In this document: piece by piece, positions 35,147-46,455 of the stretch
Layout: every line of letters starts with the position of its first letter
Numbering within the stretch: the first letter of the stretch is position 1
DNA from: Herbiconiux sp. VKM Ac-1786
GTDB taxonomy: Bacteria; Actinomycetota; Actinomycetes; Actinomycetales; Microbacteriaceae
Assembly (NCBI RefSeq): GCF_015350805.1
Contig: NZ_JADKSG010000002.1
Coordinates: 1,426,001 to 1,490,000 of the forward strand
DNA: 64,000 nt
Direction of reading: 5' to 3'
Translations under genes and position numbers: made by a program
The notes under the pieces: model-generated
Told to the model about the DNA's origin: nothing
Databases searched by the model: none
Seen by the model: the letters and a program-made list of their open reading frames with translations, nothing else

Positions 35147-35911
35147 GTGACCTCTCCATCCCTCGCCGCCACGCCGGTGCGTGAGCGCACCGGAGCGGTG
35201 ACGCCGGTTCCAGCGACCGCAGTGCGGGCCGAGCCCGCGTTCGGGGCGCCGGCTCCTCCGGGCCGCGGGCGTCCGCGCGTGGTGCTGGTCGACGACGGCC
35301 CACCGCCGTTCGATCCGCCCGCGCCGGTCTCGCCGCTCTTCGACGAGGGTATCGATCCGGCCGGGAGCCCGACCGCCCGCGTGGTCATGGACATGGACAT
35401 GGACACGAACGTGAACCTCGACGTCGACGTGGACGACGACGAGGACTTGGACGACGGCGTCGACGTGGACGACGACGTGGACTTGGACGTGGACGCGGAC
35501 TTGGACGTCGACGCGGGCGAGCGGGTGAGGGCCGGGGCGGGCGCGGGGGCTTCTGGCGGTGACGCGGGGCTGCTGCCTGATCCGCGGCCGCTCGCCGAGA
35601 CGCTCGCGCGGTGCGTGGTCGAGGTGCTGGCCGGCACGCGCGACATCGATCAGATCGCCCGGTGGCTGTCGACGGATGTGCACGCGCACCTGATGAAACG
35701 CGTCGTGCTGGCACGTCGCGCCCGCGCTCTCCGCGACGAGTCCCCCGGCCGGTTCGCGTTCACCATGGGGTCGACCGTGCTGTGCGAGCCGAGCGCCGGT
35801 GTCGTCGAGGCGGTCGTCATCGTGCACGGTCGCGCGCGGTCGCGGGCCGTGGCCCTGCGCCTCGAGGCGCTCGGCCCGCGCTGGCGCGCGAGCGCCGTCC
35901 ACGTGCTCTGA
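35147..35911 (+). CDS. Rv3235-like protein with an acidic repeat insert
   Basis: A 254-residue protein from a GTG start at 35147 with GAAAGGAG five bases upstream. Residues 150-254 form the conserved part (DPRPLAETLARCVVEVLAGTRDIDQIARWLSTDVHAHLMKRVVLARRARAL, then a beta-rich end RSRAVALRLEALGPRWRASAVHVL). This matches the small Rv3235-type family found next to secA in actinobacteria; function unknown. Residues about 78-124 are an almost pure Asp/Val/Leu run built from DVD, DLD and DDD units, which looks like repeat expansion. The N terminus is Pro/Ala-rich. Family name moderately sure. Confidence 0.65.
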   Translation: MTSPSLAATPVRERTGAVTPVPATAVRAEPAFGAPAPPGRGRPRVVLVDDGPPPFDPPAPVSPLFDEGIDPAGSPTARVVMDMDMDTNVNLDVDVDDDEDLDDGVDVDDDVDLDVDADLDVDAGERVRAGAGAGASGGDAGLLPDPRPLAETLARCVVEVLAGTRDIDQIARWLSTDVHAHLMKRVVLARRARALRDESPGRFAFTMGSTVLCEPSAGVVEAVVIVHGRARSRAVALRLEALGPRWRASAVHVL

Positions 35912-36003
35912 CCCCGCAGCCGCCGCCGTCGCCGTCCCGCCCGCACCTCCGTGCGGACCAAGGTGGGCGGAAACACGAGACCCCGCGCCACCGTGCGCAT
36001 CGG

Positions 36004-36054
36004 CACGAATCCCGGCCACCGACGGCTATAGAGCGTCGGTGGCCTGGATTCGTG
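36004..36054. repeat. 21-bp inverted repeat hairpin
   Basis: Bases 36004-36024 (CACGAATCCCGGCCACCGACG would be the arm; its core is GGCCACCGACG) pair with 36034-36054 with one mismatch, loop GCTATAGAG. It lies between the convergent Rv3235-like and secA genes and is distinct from the secA terminator at 36136-36171. It resembles the hairpin at 15590-15645 in size and setting, not in sequence. Confidence 0.7.
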
Positions 36055-36135
36055 CGCCAACCCACCTCCCCGGCACCGCGAGGGTGAGTGGGGCGGCGGG
36101 GAGGCAGATAGGGGATGGGCGGTGGGGCGCAACGA

Positions 36136-36171
36136 CGACGTCCCCACGCCGCGGAGCGGGTGGGGACGTCG
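36136..36171 (-). terminator. terminator of secA
   Basis: CGACGTCCCCAC at 36136-36147 pairs with 36160-36171; the inner CCGC/GCGG pair extends the stem. It lies 18 bases past the secA stop. Confidence 0.75.
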
Positions 36172-36188
36172 GGGGGTGGGAGGTGGGG

Positions 36189-39104
<2,916 letters not shown>

Positions 39105-39231
39105 GGAGACTCTCCCACTGCTTTCGGGCTCGTACGGATCGCATGAGCGATAGCCATACTAGTTGCTCGTCCCTGAGCGTCGGCGGGAGATCCGGTGAGT
39201 GCTCCGTGGCCCCAGTGCTGGTGCGCGGGGG

Positions 39232-39951
39232 TCAGCCGGCGGCGGCTCCGACCGTCTCCGAGGTGATCTCGGCGAACGCCGCGGCGTTCTCGTCGAGGCC
39301 GATCACGCCGTAGTCCCAGCCCTTCCGGCGGTAGACCACGCTCGCCCGGTTGGTCTCCGAATCGATGAACAGATAGAAGTCGTGGCCCACGAGCTCCATG
39401 TGGTAGAGCGCGTCGTCGACCGTCATCGGCGCCGCTCCGTAGACCTTCTTGCGGATGACCACGGGGCAGTAGTCGTCCTCGGTGTCGACCGGCGATCCGG
39501 TAGCAGCGGCGGGAACCGCGGCCTCGTCGTCGGAGCGACTCGACGGCACGCCCACGAGCACGTCGGCTCCGGCCGGCTGCACGTCGAGCGCGTTGAACGC
39601 GCCGGTCGTGGCCTCGTGCACCGACACCGGCCGGTGCTGGCCGCGGTGCACCTTCTTGCGGTCCTTCGCCCGGCGCACCCGCTGCATCAGCTTCGCGAGC
39701 GCGAGGTCGAACGCCGCGTACTTGTCGGAGGCGGCGCACTCGGCGCGCACCAGCGGGCCGGGGCCGATGAGCGTGAGCTCCACCCGATCGTCGCCGCTCT
39801 GCGTGCCGTTGGCCGAGTTGTGGCGGCTCACTTTGATCTCGAGGGCAAGAGCCTTGTCGGCGAGATGCGCGACCTTCTCCGCCTTCTCGCTCGCGTACTC
39901 GCGAAAGCGATCCGTGATCCCTAGGTTTCTTCCAGTGATGTTGACTTCCAT
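39232..39951 (-). CDS. hpf: ribosome hibernation-promoting factor, long form
   Basis: A 239-residue protein that pairs ribosomes into inactive 100S dimers. GGAGG lies before the ATG. Residues 1-105 are the S30AE/YfiA domain (MEVNITGRNLGITDRFREYASEKAEKVAHL); a 60-residue linker follows; residues 175-235 are the dimerising C-terminal domain (PVVIRKKVYGAAPMTVDDALYHMELVGHDFYLFIDSETNRASVVYRRKGWDYGVIGL). The last residues after that domain are acidic/Ala-rich. In actinobacteria hpf regularly precedes secA, as here. Confidence 0.94.
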   Translation of the reverse strand: MEVNITGRNLGITDRFREYASEKAEKVAHLADKALALEIKVSRHNSANGTQSGDDRVELTLIGPGPLVRAECAASDKYAAFDLALAKLMQRVRRAKDRKKVHRGQHRPVSVHEATTGAFNALDVQPAGADVLVGVPSSRSDDEAAVPAAATGSPVDTEDDYCPVVIRKKVYGAAPMTVDDALYHMELVGHDFYLFIDSETNRASVVYRRKGWDYGVIGLDENAAAFAEITSETVGAAAG

Positions 39952-40052
39952 GGAGACCTCCTAGCCATATTGGGTGGCGCAGCCCCGACAAGCCGAGACC
40001 GTTCGCGCCTTGTGACCCTCACCGTAGTACGCCCGCTCCGGATAGTCACCGG

Positions 40053-40742
40053 TTAACTCCCTGCCGGTCGTCTCTGCGTCACCTGGGCTTCACCGCGGCC
40101 GTCGCGCCGCCTGGTGTAGGCCAGGCAGACGGCGCCCTCGACCCGCGCGCCGACGGCCACGAGGGCCCGCCGCGCCTCGAGCAGCGTGGCTCCGGTGGTC
40201 AGCACGTCGTCGACGATCAGCACCCGTCGGCCGGCCAGACGAGCGGATGCCCGAAGCGCCCCCGAGAGGTTCGCCCGACGCTCCTCCACCCCCAGCCCCG
40301 CCTGATCCGCCACGTCCCGAACCAGCACGAGGCCCCCTCTCACGGGCGCGAGACCGGCCCCGGATCGCCGCACCAGCTCCTCGACGGGCCGGAACCCGCG
40401 CCGCCGCACCGCCGCGCGCGTCGACGGCACCGTCACGATCACCGACGAGGCGGACGACGCGACCTCGAGCGCGACTCCGAACGAGCCCGCCAGCACCCCC
40501 AGCGCATCCGTCCGCCCCCGCTCCTTCACCGCCCCCAGCACGTGCGCGATGACGCCTCCGTAGTCGAGAGCCACCAGAACGGAGACCGGCCCCGCCCGCA
40601 CCCGCTGCAGCGACGGCCTGAGCGCGACGCGGCACTCGGGGCACACGCCGACATCGGCAGCTTCGCACCCGGCACAGCAGACGGGCGACACCACGGCGGC
40701 AGCCTCGGCCAGCCACCCGCGAAGAACACAAGACGACATCAT
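40053..40742 (-). CDS. ComF family phosphoribosyltransferase-like protein
   Basis: A 229-residue protein from ATG 40742 (MMSSCVLRGWLAEAAAVV); starts at 40790 or GTG 40808 are also possible, and none has a good ribosome binding site. A zinc ribbon CCAGCEAADVGVCPEC is followed by the ComF helix region DYGGVIAHVLGAVKERGRTDAL and the PRPP-loop VLIVDDVLTTGATLLEARRAL. ComF proteins aid DNA uptake or recombination in some bacteria; no other competence gene is near. It follows lpqB, as in Mycobacterium (Rv3242c-Rv3244c). Confidence 0.85.
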   Translation of the reverse strand: MMSSCVLRGWLAEAAAVVSPVCCAGCEAADVGVCPECRVALRPSLQRVRAGPVSVLVALDYGGVIAHVLGAVKERGRTDALGVLAGSFGVALEVASSASSVIVTVPSTRAAVRRRGFRPVEELVRRSGAGLAPVRGGLVLVRDVADQAGLGVEERRANLSGALRASARLAGRRVLIVDDVLTTGATLLEARRALVAVGARVEGAVCLAYTRRRDGRGEAQVTQRRPAGS

Positions 40743-40820
40743 GCGCCCAGGCAACAGCAGGCGAGACCAGCGCAGCCGCGCATCCGCCATTCTGTGCAGA
40801 AGAAGCACCGCCGCCGAGAT

Positions 40821-40853
40821 GTGCAGAACCAGAACCAGCCCCTAGTTCTGCAC
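40821..40853 (-). terminator. small inverted repeat across the lpqB stop
   Basis: GTGCAGAAC at 40821-40829 and GTTCTGCAC at 40845-40853 are perfect complements over a 15-base loop that includes the lpqB stop codon. It may attenuate read-through into comF. Confidence 0.35.
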
Positions 40854-42572
40854 CCCCAACTCCGACACCCCGCCCGTCGTCGCCTGCCACGCGCTCCCCC
40901 GCTGCTGCAGCAGGCTGCCGTCGGTGCCGAGCACCCGCAGCCCGTCGAGGTCGTTCGACCCCGACAGCGACACGGCCGAGGCCGGGGCCCCCAGGTTGGT
41001 GGTGCGCCCACCGAGCTGCTGCGCCACCACGCGCACCTCGCCCGGCAGCGCCGTCGCCGAGGCGACCGAGAACTGGTCGACCCAGGTGGCGTCGATCGGC
41101 GTGCCGGGCCCGGTCGCGAGCTCGACGGCCTGCCCGAGCTGCTGCGGCACCCCGTTCTGGTCGCGGATGACCGCGGCGACCACGAGCTTCGCCGCCCCCG
41201 CGACCTCGAGGAACGCGAGCGCCCGGGTGCCGTCGCGGGAGATCTCGAAGCTGGTGATGCTCGAGGCGCCGTCCCAGGTGGTCGGGATCGCCAGGGGCGC
41301 GTCATTCGAGGCCCCACCGGCGACCACGGCCGTCGGCTCGCCGGCCGGGATCGACCAGACGTAGCCCCAGGGGTCGACGGCGGGGTCGATCAAGCCGGCC
41401 CGGGTGTCGATCTGCTGCACGATCGGCACGCCGCCCGAGGTCTCCCGCACGGCCACGACCGCGCCGTTGCCCGCCTTCACGGCCACCGTGCCCGACACGG
41501 CCGAGTAGGCCGCCGCCTGCGGCTGCACCGACTGCACGCCCTCGCTGACGCCGTCGATCGGGCTCACCCCGCCGCCGCTGAGATAGCCGAACTCGCCCCC
41601 GCTGACCACGAGCGGCAGCGAGTTCACGCGCGGCGTCGCGTCGGCCACGTTCGAGTCGGAGCCGGGGATCGGCACCACGTTCTGGTCGACCGAGATCACC
41701 ACCGACGACGCCGAGGCCAGCCCGCTGAGGCTCGAGCGCAGCTGCGCCTGCATGCGCCGCAGATCGGTCTCGTCGGCCTGCAGCACGTTGCTCGACAGCT
41801 CCACGCGGGTCTGCCCCGCCGCGGTCACCACCGAGGTGGTCGCGGTGCCCTCGGGGAACGCCGTCACGACGGCGCCGTTGCCGAGCCAGGCCACCGGCCC
41901 CTTCAGCAGCGCCTTGACCACCCGCGTGCCGACCGCCGACGAGGTCGCGAACCAGCGAAGGTCGGGCACGAGGTAGGTGAAGGTCGGGTCGTAGTAGTAC
42001 AGGGCGTACGAGCTGAAGATCTGGTCGAAGAAGACGTCCTCGATCACCGTGCCGTCGTCGAGCCGGCTGATGCGCCACTCGCCGTCCTGCTGCGTGAAGC
42101 CGAAGCTGAGCGAGGTGGGCGCGCTCGAGGGGCTCGCGGCGTAGATGCCCGAGGCGTCGACGGTCGCGACCGGCGTCGCCGACAGGTCGAGGGTGAGGTC
42201 GTCACCGCGGCTCGTCGGCCGGGTGCCCGAGTCGACCAGGGTCTTCTCGTTCGGCTTCCAGCTCGCCGCGGCGGCCGAGGTGAGGTACTGGCGCGCGATG
42301 GCGTAGTCGTCCTGCGGGCTCTTCGCGGCCTGGATGAACCCGTTCAGGATGGCCTGCTGCGATGCCCCCGCCGTCGGGCCCTCCGCGAGGAAGACCACGT
42401 CGATGTCGTCGTCGGTGCCGATCGCATCGCCCGGCTGCACGTCGCCCGAGCGCGGGATGCCGGTGCACGCGGCCAGCCCGGCCAGCACCACGAGGGCGAG
42501 CAGGGCCCCGAGCCACCGGGTGAACGAGCGGATGCGCGGCGAACCGCCCCCCGCGAGAAGACGCTCAGCCAC
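40842..42572 (-). CDS. lpqB: lipoprotein LpqB, MtrAB accessory
   Basis: A 576-residue lipoprotein. The GTG start at 42572 overlaps the end of mtrB by 8 bases. The signal RWLGALLALVVLAGLAAC puts the acylated Cys at 36. A GerMN-type domain (about residues 200-320, FPEGTATTSVVTAAGQTRVELSSNVLQADETDLRRMQAQLRSSL) precedes a beta-propeller-like LpqB domain. LpqB sits outside the membrane and modulates the MtrB sensor in mycobacteria. It follows mtrA-mtrB in one transcript. Confidence 0.93.
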   Translation of the reverse strand: MAERLLAGGGSPRIRSFTRWLGALLALVVLAGLAACTGIPRSGDVQPGDAIGTDDDIDVVFLAEGPTAGASQQAILNGFIQAAKSPQDDYAIARQYLTSAAAASWKPNEKTLVDSGTRPTSRGDDLTLDLSATPVATVDASGIYAASPSSAPTSLSFGFTQQDGEWRISRLDDGTVIEDVFFDQIFSSYALYYYDPTFTYLVPDLRWFATSSAVGTRVVKALLKGPVAWLGNGAVVTAFPEGTATTSVVTAAGQTRVELSSNVLQADETDLRRMQAQLRSSLSGLASASSVVISVDQNVVPIPGSDSNVADATPRVNSLPLVVSGGEFGYLSGGGVSPIDGVSEGVQSVQPQAAAYSAVSGTVAVKAGNGAVVAVRETSGGVPIVQQIDTRAGLIDPAVDPWGYVWSIPAGEPTAVVAGGASNDAPLAIPTTWDGASSITSFEISRDGTRALAFLEVAGAAKLVVAAVIRDQNGVPQQLGQAVELATGPGTPIDATWVDQFSVASATALPGEVRVVAQQLGGRTTNLGAPASAVSLSGSNDLDGLRVLGTDGSLLQQRGSAWQATTGGVSELGVQN

Positions 42573-44268
42573 GGTCGTCCCCCACCATCGACGTCGATCC
42601 GGTGGGCGAGCGCAGCTCGGCCACCGCCGGAGCCTCGCCGAACGCGTCGCCCGGCACGAGCGGCAGCGGAGAGGACTGACCGCCCGCGGCGACCGAGCCG
42701 ACGCGCCCCTGCACGCGCGGCAGCGTCAGCCGGAAGCAGCTGCCGGCACCCGGCCGCGACCACACCTCGAGCGCGCCCCGGTGCAGGGTGGCGTCCTCGA
42801 GCGAGATCGCGAGCCCGAGGCCCGTGCCGCCGATGGTGCGCTTGCGGGAGGGGTCGGCCCGCCAGAAGCGGTCGAACACGCGCTCGGCCTCCTCCTCGGT
42901 CATGCCGCTGCCGTAGTCGCGCACCGACAGCGCCACGAAGCGCTCGTCGCTGTCGACGCTCACCACGATCGGCTTGCCCTCGCCGTGCTCGATCGCGTTG
43001 CCGAGGAGGTTCCGCACGATGCGGCGGATGCGGCGGGCGTCGACCTCGGCCTCGAAGTAGCCGCCGGGCGCCACGAGGCGAAGCGGCGACCCGGCCTGCT
43101 CGGCGAGCGACTCCATCTGCTCGATGGCGTCCTCGGCGAGGCGCACGAGGTTGGTGGGCTCGGTGTCGAGCGAGGCGGAGCCCGCGTCGAAGCGGCTGAT
43201 CTCGAGCAGGTCGCCGAGCAGCAGCTCGAACCTCTCGGTCTGGGTGTGCAGCAGCTCGGCGGTGCGGCCGGTGGCCGGCGGGAAGCTCTCACGCTGGTCG
43301 TAGAGCACGTCGCCGGCGAGCCGGATGGTGGTGAGCGGGGTGCGCAGCTCGTGCGAGACGTCGGAGACGAAGCGCTGCTGCACCTGCGACAGCTCGGCCA
43401 GCTGGGTGATCTGGGACTGCATGCTGTCGGCCATCCCGTTGAAGGAGCGCGCGAGAGTCGAGATGACGTCCTGCCCGCGCTCGGGGATGCGCACCTCGAG
43501 CTGCCCCGCGGCGAGCTTCTCGCTGGTCTCGGCGGCGGTGCGGATGGGCTTCACGACGAGCCGCACGATCAGGCCGGCGATCAGTCCGATCAGGATGATC
43601 AGCGCGAGGCTCGACAGCAGCAGGGTCTGCTGCACGAACACGAGCGTCTGCTCGGCCTCGGCGAGGTTGTAGCCGATGTACAGCTCGAACTGCCCGGCGC
43701 CCGGGATGGTGAGCGGGGAGCCGACCACGATGCCCGGGTCGGTGCCGCCCGTCTGGTTGGGCAGCGGCACCGACTGCCAGTACTGCTGGTCGTCGGTGTC
43801 GCCGGCCACCGCATCCTGGAGCTGCTGGGTGATCACGCCGTTGCCGGCCAGCTCGGGGCTCGCGAAGGAGAGCACGGTGGTCTCGCCGGTGGACTGGCCG
43901 GGGGTCGCGTACAGCGCGATCAGCCGGCTCGACGAGGAGGCGATGATGGCCGACTTGGCCGAGGAGAGCAGGGAGATCGTCGAGGCCTCGCCCCCCGCAT
44001 CCGAGGAGTCGAAGATGGTCTGCGCCGCCGACGCCGCGTTCTTGGACTCGACGAGCACCTGCTGCAGCCGCGACTGGAACAGGTCGTTGCCGATCGAGAT
44101 CGACATGTAGGTGCCCGTCACGAGCACGGCGACGGCCGAGAGCGCGACCGTGATGACGACGGTGCGGAACTGCAGCGAGCGCCGCCAGGCGCGCACGATC
44201 CGGCGCGGCCACGAGCGCCAGTCGCGCAGCACGGCCGAGGGGCGACGGATGCCCCGGCCGTCGCTCAC
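42565..44268 (-). CDS. mtrB: sensor histidine kinase MtrB
   Basis: A 567-residue membrane kinase. The first helix (VVITVALSAVAVLVTGTYMSISIG) and second helix (LALIILIGLIAGLIVRLVVKP, in family context) flank an extracytoplasmic sensor of about 135 residues. A HAMP domain, the phosphoacceptor box VSHELRTPLTTIRLAGDVLYD and an ATPase domain (NLLGNAIEHGEG, YGSGMTEEEAERVFDRFWR, GGTGLGLAISLEDA) follow. The C-terminal 50 residues are disordered. It phosphorylates MtrA and coordinates cell-wall turnover with division. Confidence 0.95.
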   Translation of the reverse strand: MSDGRGIRRPSAVLRDWRSWPRRIVRAWRRSLQFRTVVITVALSAVAVLVTGTYMSISIGNDLFQSRLQQVLVESKNAASAAQTIFDSSDAGGEASTISLLSSAKSAIIASSSSRLIALYATPGQSTGETTVLSFASPELAGNGVITQQLQDAVAGDTDDQQYWQSVPLPNQTGGTDPGIVVGSPLTIPGAGQFELYIGYNLAEAEQTLVFVQQTLLLSSLALIILIGLIAGLIVRLVVKPIRTAAETSEKLAAGQLEVRIPERGQDVISTLARSFNGMADSMQSQITQLAELSQVQQRFVSDVSHELRTPLTTIRLAGDVLYDQRESFPPATGRTAELLHTQTERFELLLGDLLEISRFDAGSASLDTEPTNLVRLAEDAIEQMESLAEQAGSPLRLVAPGGYFEAEVDARRIRRIVRNLLGNAIEHGEGKPIVVSVDSDERFVALSVRDYGSGMTEEEAERVFDRFWRADPSRKRTIGGTGLGLAISLEDATLHRGALEVWSRPGAGSCFRLTLPRVQGRVGSVAAGGQSSPLPLVPGDAFGEAPAVAELRSPTGSTSMVGDDRG

Positions 44269-44272
44269 GACA

Positions 44273-44950
44273 TCAGGACGACCCGGCGCGGTAGCCGACC
44301 CCGCGCACGGTCATCACGATCTTGGGGTTGTCGGGGTCTTCCTCGACCTTGGCGCGCAGGCGCTGCACGTGCACGTTCACGAGGCGCGTGTCGGCCTTGT
44401 AGTGGTAGCCCCAGACCTGCTCGAGCAGCATCTCGCGGGTGAACACCTGCTGGGGCTTGGACGCCAGGGCGAGCAGGAGGTCGAACTCGAGCGGGGTGAG
44501 GTTGATGCGGTCGGCGCCGCGCTTGACCTCGTGGCCGGCGACGTCGAGGGTGAGGTCGCCGATCTGCAGCGTCTCGGGCGTCGACTCGGGTGCGGGGCGC
44601 AGGCGGGTGCGGATGCGCGCCACCAGCTCCTTGGGATTGAAGGGCTTGACCACGTAGTCGTCGGCCCCGGACTCGAGGCCCTTCACCACGTCGGAGGTGT
44701 CGGTGCGGGCGGTCAGCATGATGATCGGGGTGCCGGACTCGGCGCGGATGAGACCGCAGACCTCGATCCCGTCCATGCCGGGGAGCATCAGGTCGAGCAG
44801 CACGAGGTCGGGCTTGGCGTCGCGGAAGGCGGCGAGCGCCTCCGAGCCGTCGGCGCAGAACACGGGGTCGAAGCCCTCCGCCCGCAGCACGATGCCGATC
44901 ATCTCCGCAAGGGCCGTGTCGTCGTCGACAACGAGAATGCGAGGGTCCAT
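44273..44950 (-). CDS. mtrA: response regulator MtrA (OmpR family)
   Basis: A 225-residue regulator. The receiver domain MDPRILVVDDDTALAEMIGIVL has acidic D10/D11, the phosphoacceptor D53 in LLDLMLPGMDG and the lysine in YVVKPFNPKEL. The C-terminal winged helix is NLTPLEFDLLLALASKPQQVFTREMLLEQVWGY ... LVNVHVQRLRAKVEEDP. It is near-identical in motif content to actinobacterial MtrA, which controls rpf and cell-wall hydrolase genes. The ATG at 44950 is leaderless behind TACTCT. Confidence 0.96.
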   Translation of the reverse strand: MDPRILVVDDDTALAEMIGIVLRAEGFDPVFCADGSEALAAFRDAKPDLVLLDLMLPGMDGIEVCGLIRAESGTPIIMLTARTDTSDVVKGLESGADDYVVKPFNPKELVARIRTRLRPAPESTPETLQIGDLTLDVAGHEVKRGADRINLTPLEFDLLLALASKPQQVFTREMLLEQVWGYHYKADTRLVNVHVQRLRAKVEEDPDNPKIVMTVRGVGYRAGSS

Positions 44951-44957
44951 GGCGACC

Positions 44958-44963
44958 AGAGTA
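44958..44963 (-). promoter_or_regulatory. candidate -10 box of mtrA (leaderless)
   Basis: Minus-strand TACTCT, seven bases (ggtcgcc), then ATG. A TTGCC-type -35 lies 16-17 bases upstream. Confidence 0.55.
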
Positions 44964-45105
44964 GTCGAGCAGGGGCGGCGGCAAGCGGATGCGGCGGGCC
45001 CCCGGGCGGTTGCCGGGCGAACTCCGAGCGAGTGTGAAAGCATGGGGGCATCAAGTCGGGGCGTCGGCGTGGGGGTCGGGTCGTCACAGAGGTCGAGGAG
45101 TGCCG

Positions 45106-46455
45106 ATGAGCGATGGAGGCAGCTGGGCCGCGCCCGGCGCAGAGCCCGGTGAGCGGCCGGATGCGCGGGCCGACGAGCCCGTGACGCCCCCGCCCGCGGC
45201 GCCGTCGCCCGTGCCGCCGATGCCGCAGTACGGGCAGTACGCGCCGCCGCCGCCGCCGCAGCAGTACGGGCAGCCCGCGCCGCAGTACGGGCAGTACGCG
45301 CCACCGCTTCCGCCCCAGCAGCAGCAGCAGCCCGCGTGGCAGCAGCAGCCGCCCGCCTGGCAGTACGCCGCCCCGCCCGCGGGCTACACGGCCCCTCCGC
45401 AGTGGGCCCCGCCGCCCAAGCCCGGCCTCATTCCGCTGCGCCCGCTCGGCTTCGGCACCCTGCTCGGCGCCCCGTTCCAGGCGGTGCGCCGCAACCCCAA
45501 GGCCACCTTCGGCTCCGGTCTGCTGGTGCAGCTCGTGATCGTGCTGGTCACCGGCGTCTTCGTCGGGGTCGCCGTGTTCTGGGCGATCTCCCGCTCCGTC
45601 TCGGCCGAAGGTCAGGCCGACGCCGACGCGGTGGCCGCCGGCAGCGTCGGCATCGTGCTCGTCTCGCTGGTCGTGCCCCTGCTGCTGTCGCTGTTCGCCT
45701 CGGCCCTGCTGCAGGCGGTGCTCGTGCTCGAGGTCGCCCGCGCCACCCTGGGCGAGAAGCGCCGCCTCGGCGAGCTCTGGAAGGCCGCCTTCACGCGCAC
45801 CCTCCCCCTGGCCGGCTGGTTCGCGCTCACCGCCGCCGCCGTGATCGTGGTGATCGCGATCCTGGTCGGCATCGTGCTGCTCGCGAACCTCCTCGGGGGC
45901 GAAGGCGGACTCGTCGCGGGCATCCTCGTGACGGTGCTCCTCGGGATCGCCCTGATCGTGCCCGCCGCGTGGCTCTCGACCAAGCTCGCGCTGGTGCCGA
46001 GCGTCATCGTGCTCGAGCGAGCGGGGCTCGTGCAAGCCGTCCGCCGCTCGTGGAGCCTCACGAACGGCAACTTCTGGCGCACGCTCGGGGTGATCTGGCT
46101 GGTCTCGATCATCCTCTCGGCGGCGGGGCAGATCATCCAGGCGCCCTTCTCCTTCCTGCTGCCCATCGTCATGACGGTGATCGACCCCAACAACACCGGT
46201 TCGGGCATCGTGGCCCTGATCGTGCTCTACATCGTCTTCCTCGCCCTGAGCCTCCTGCTCGGCGCCGTCACCTCGGTGGTGCAGGCGGCCACCGTCGCCG
46301 TGGTCTACCTCGACCTGCGGATGCGCAAGGAAGGCCTCGACATCGAGCTGCAGCGCTTCGTCGAGTCGCGGCAGGACGGCCTGGACTCCTGGCCCGACCC
46401 GTACGCCACCGCCGGATACCCCGCCCAGGCGCGCCCCGCCGAGCCCCGCGCATGA
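45106..46455 (+). CDS. membrane protein with GDPD-type membrane domain and Gln/Pro-rich N terminus
   Basis: A 449-residue protein, GAGGAG before the ATG at 45106. Residues 1-110 are disordered and repetitive (PQYGQYAPP occurs twice, with QQQQQ and PAWQ runs). The membrane part starts at RPLGFGTLLGAPFQAVRRNPKATFGSGLLVQLVIV and has six helices, with the segment WLSTKLALVPSVIVLERAGLVQAVRRSWSLTNGNFWRTLGV, the hallmark of the glycerophosphoryl diester phosphodiesterase membrane domain family. It lacks a catalytic GDPD domain. First gene of the DUF4129/DUF4350/MoxR/DUF58 operon. Confidence 0.8.
   Translation: MSDGGSWAAPGAEPGERPDARADEPVTPPPAAPSPVPPMPQYGQYAPPPPPQQYGQPAPQYGQYAPPLPPQQQQQPAWQQQPPAWQYAAPPAGYTAPPQWAPPPKPGLIPLRPLGFGTLLGAPFQAVRRNPKATFGSGLLVQLVIVLVTGVFVGVAVFWAISRSVSAEGQADADAVAAGSVGIVLVSLVVPLLLSLFASALLQAVLVLEVARATLGEKRRLGELWKAAFTRTLPLAGWFALTAAAVIVVIAILVGIVLLANLLGGEGGLVAGILVTVLLGIALIVPAAWLSTKLALVPSVIVLERAGLVQAVRRSWSLTNGNFWRTLGVIWLVSIILSAAGQIIQAPFSFLLPIVMTVIDPNNTGSGIVALIVLYIVFLALSLLLGAVTSVVQAATVAVVYLDLRMRKEGLDIELQRFVESRQDGLDSWPDPYATAGYPAQARPAEPRA

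Noticed and set aside
34996-35184. 62-codon frame overlapping the start of the Rv3235-like gene
   Set aside because: No ribosome binding site, and it overlaps a gene with a strong one at 35147. Not excluded as a leader peptide, but unsupported.
40790-40808. Upstream starts for comF (ATG 40790, GTG 40808)
   Set aside because: No ribosome binding site at any start; the later ATG at 40742 gives the usual distance to the zinc ribbon. The choice remains uncertain.
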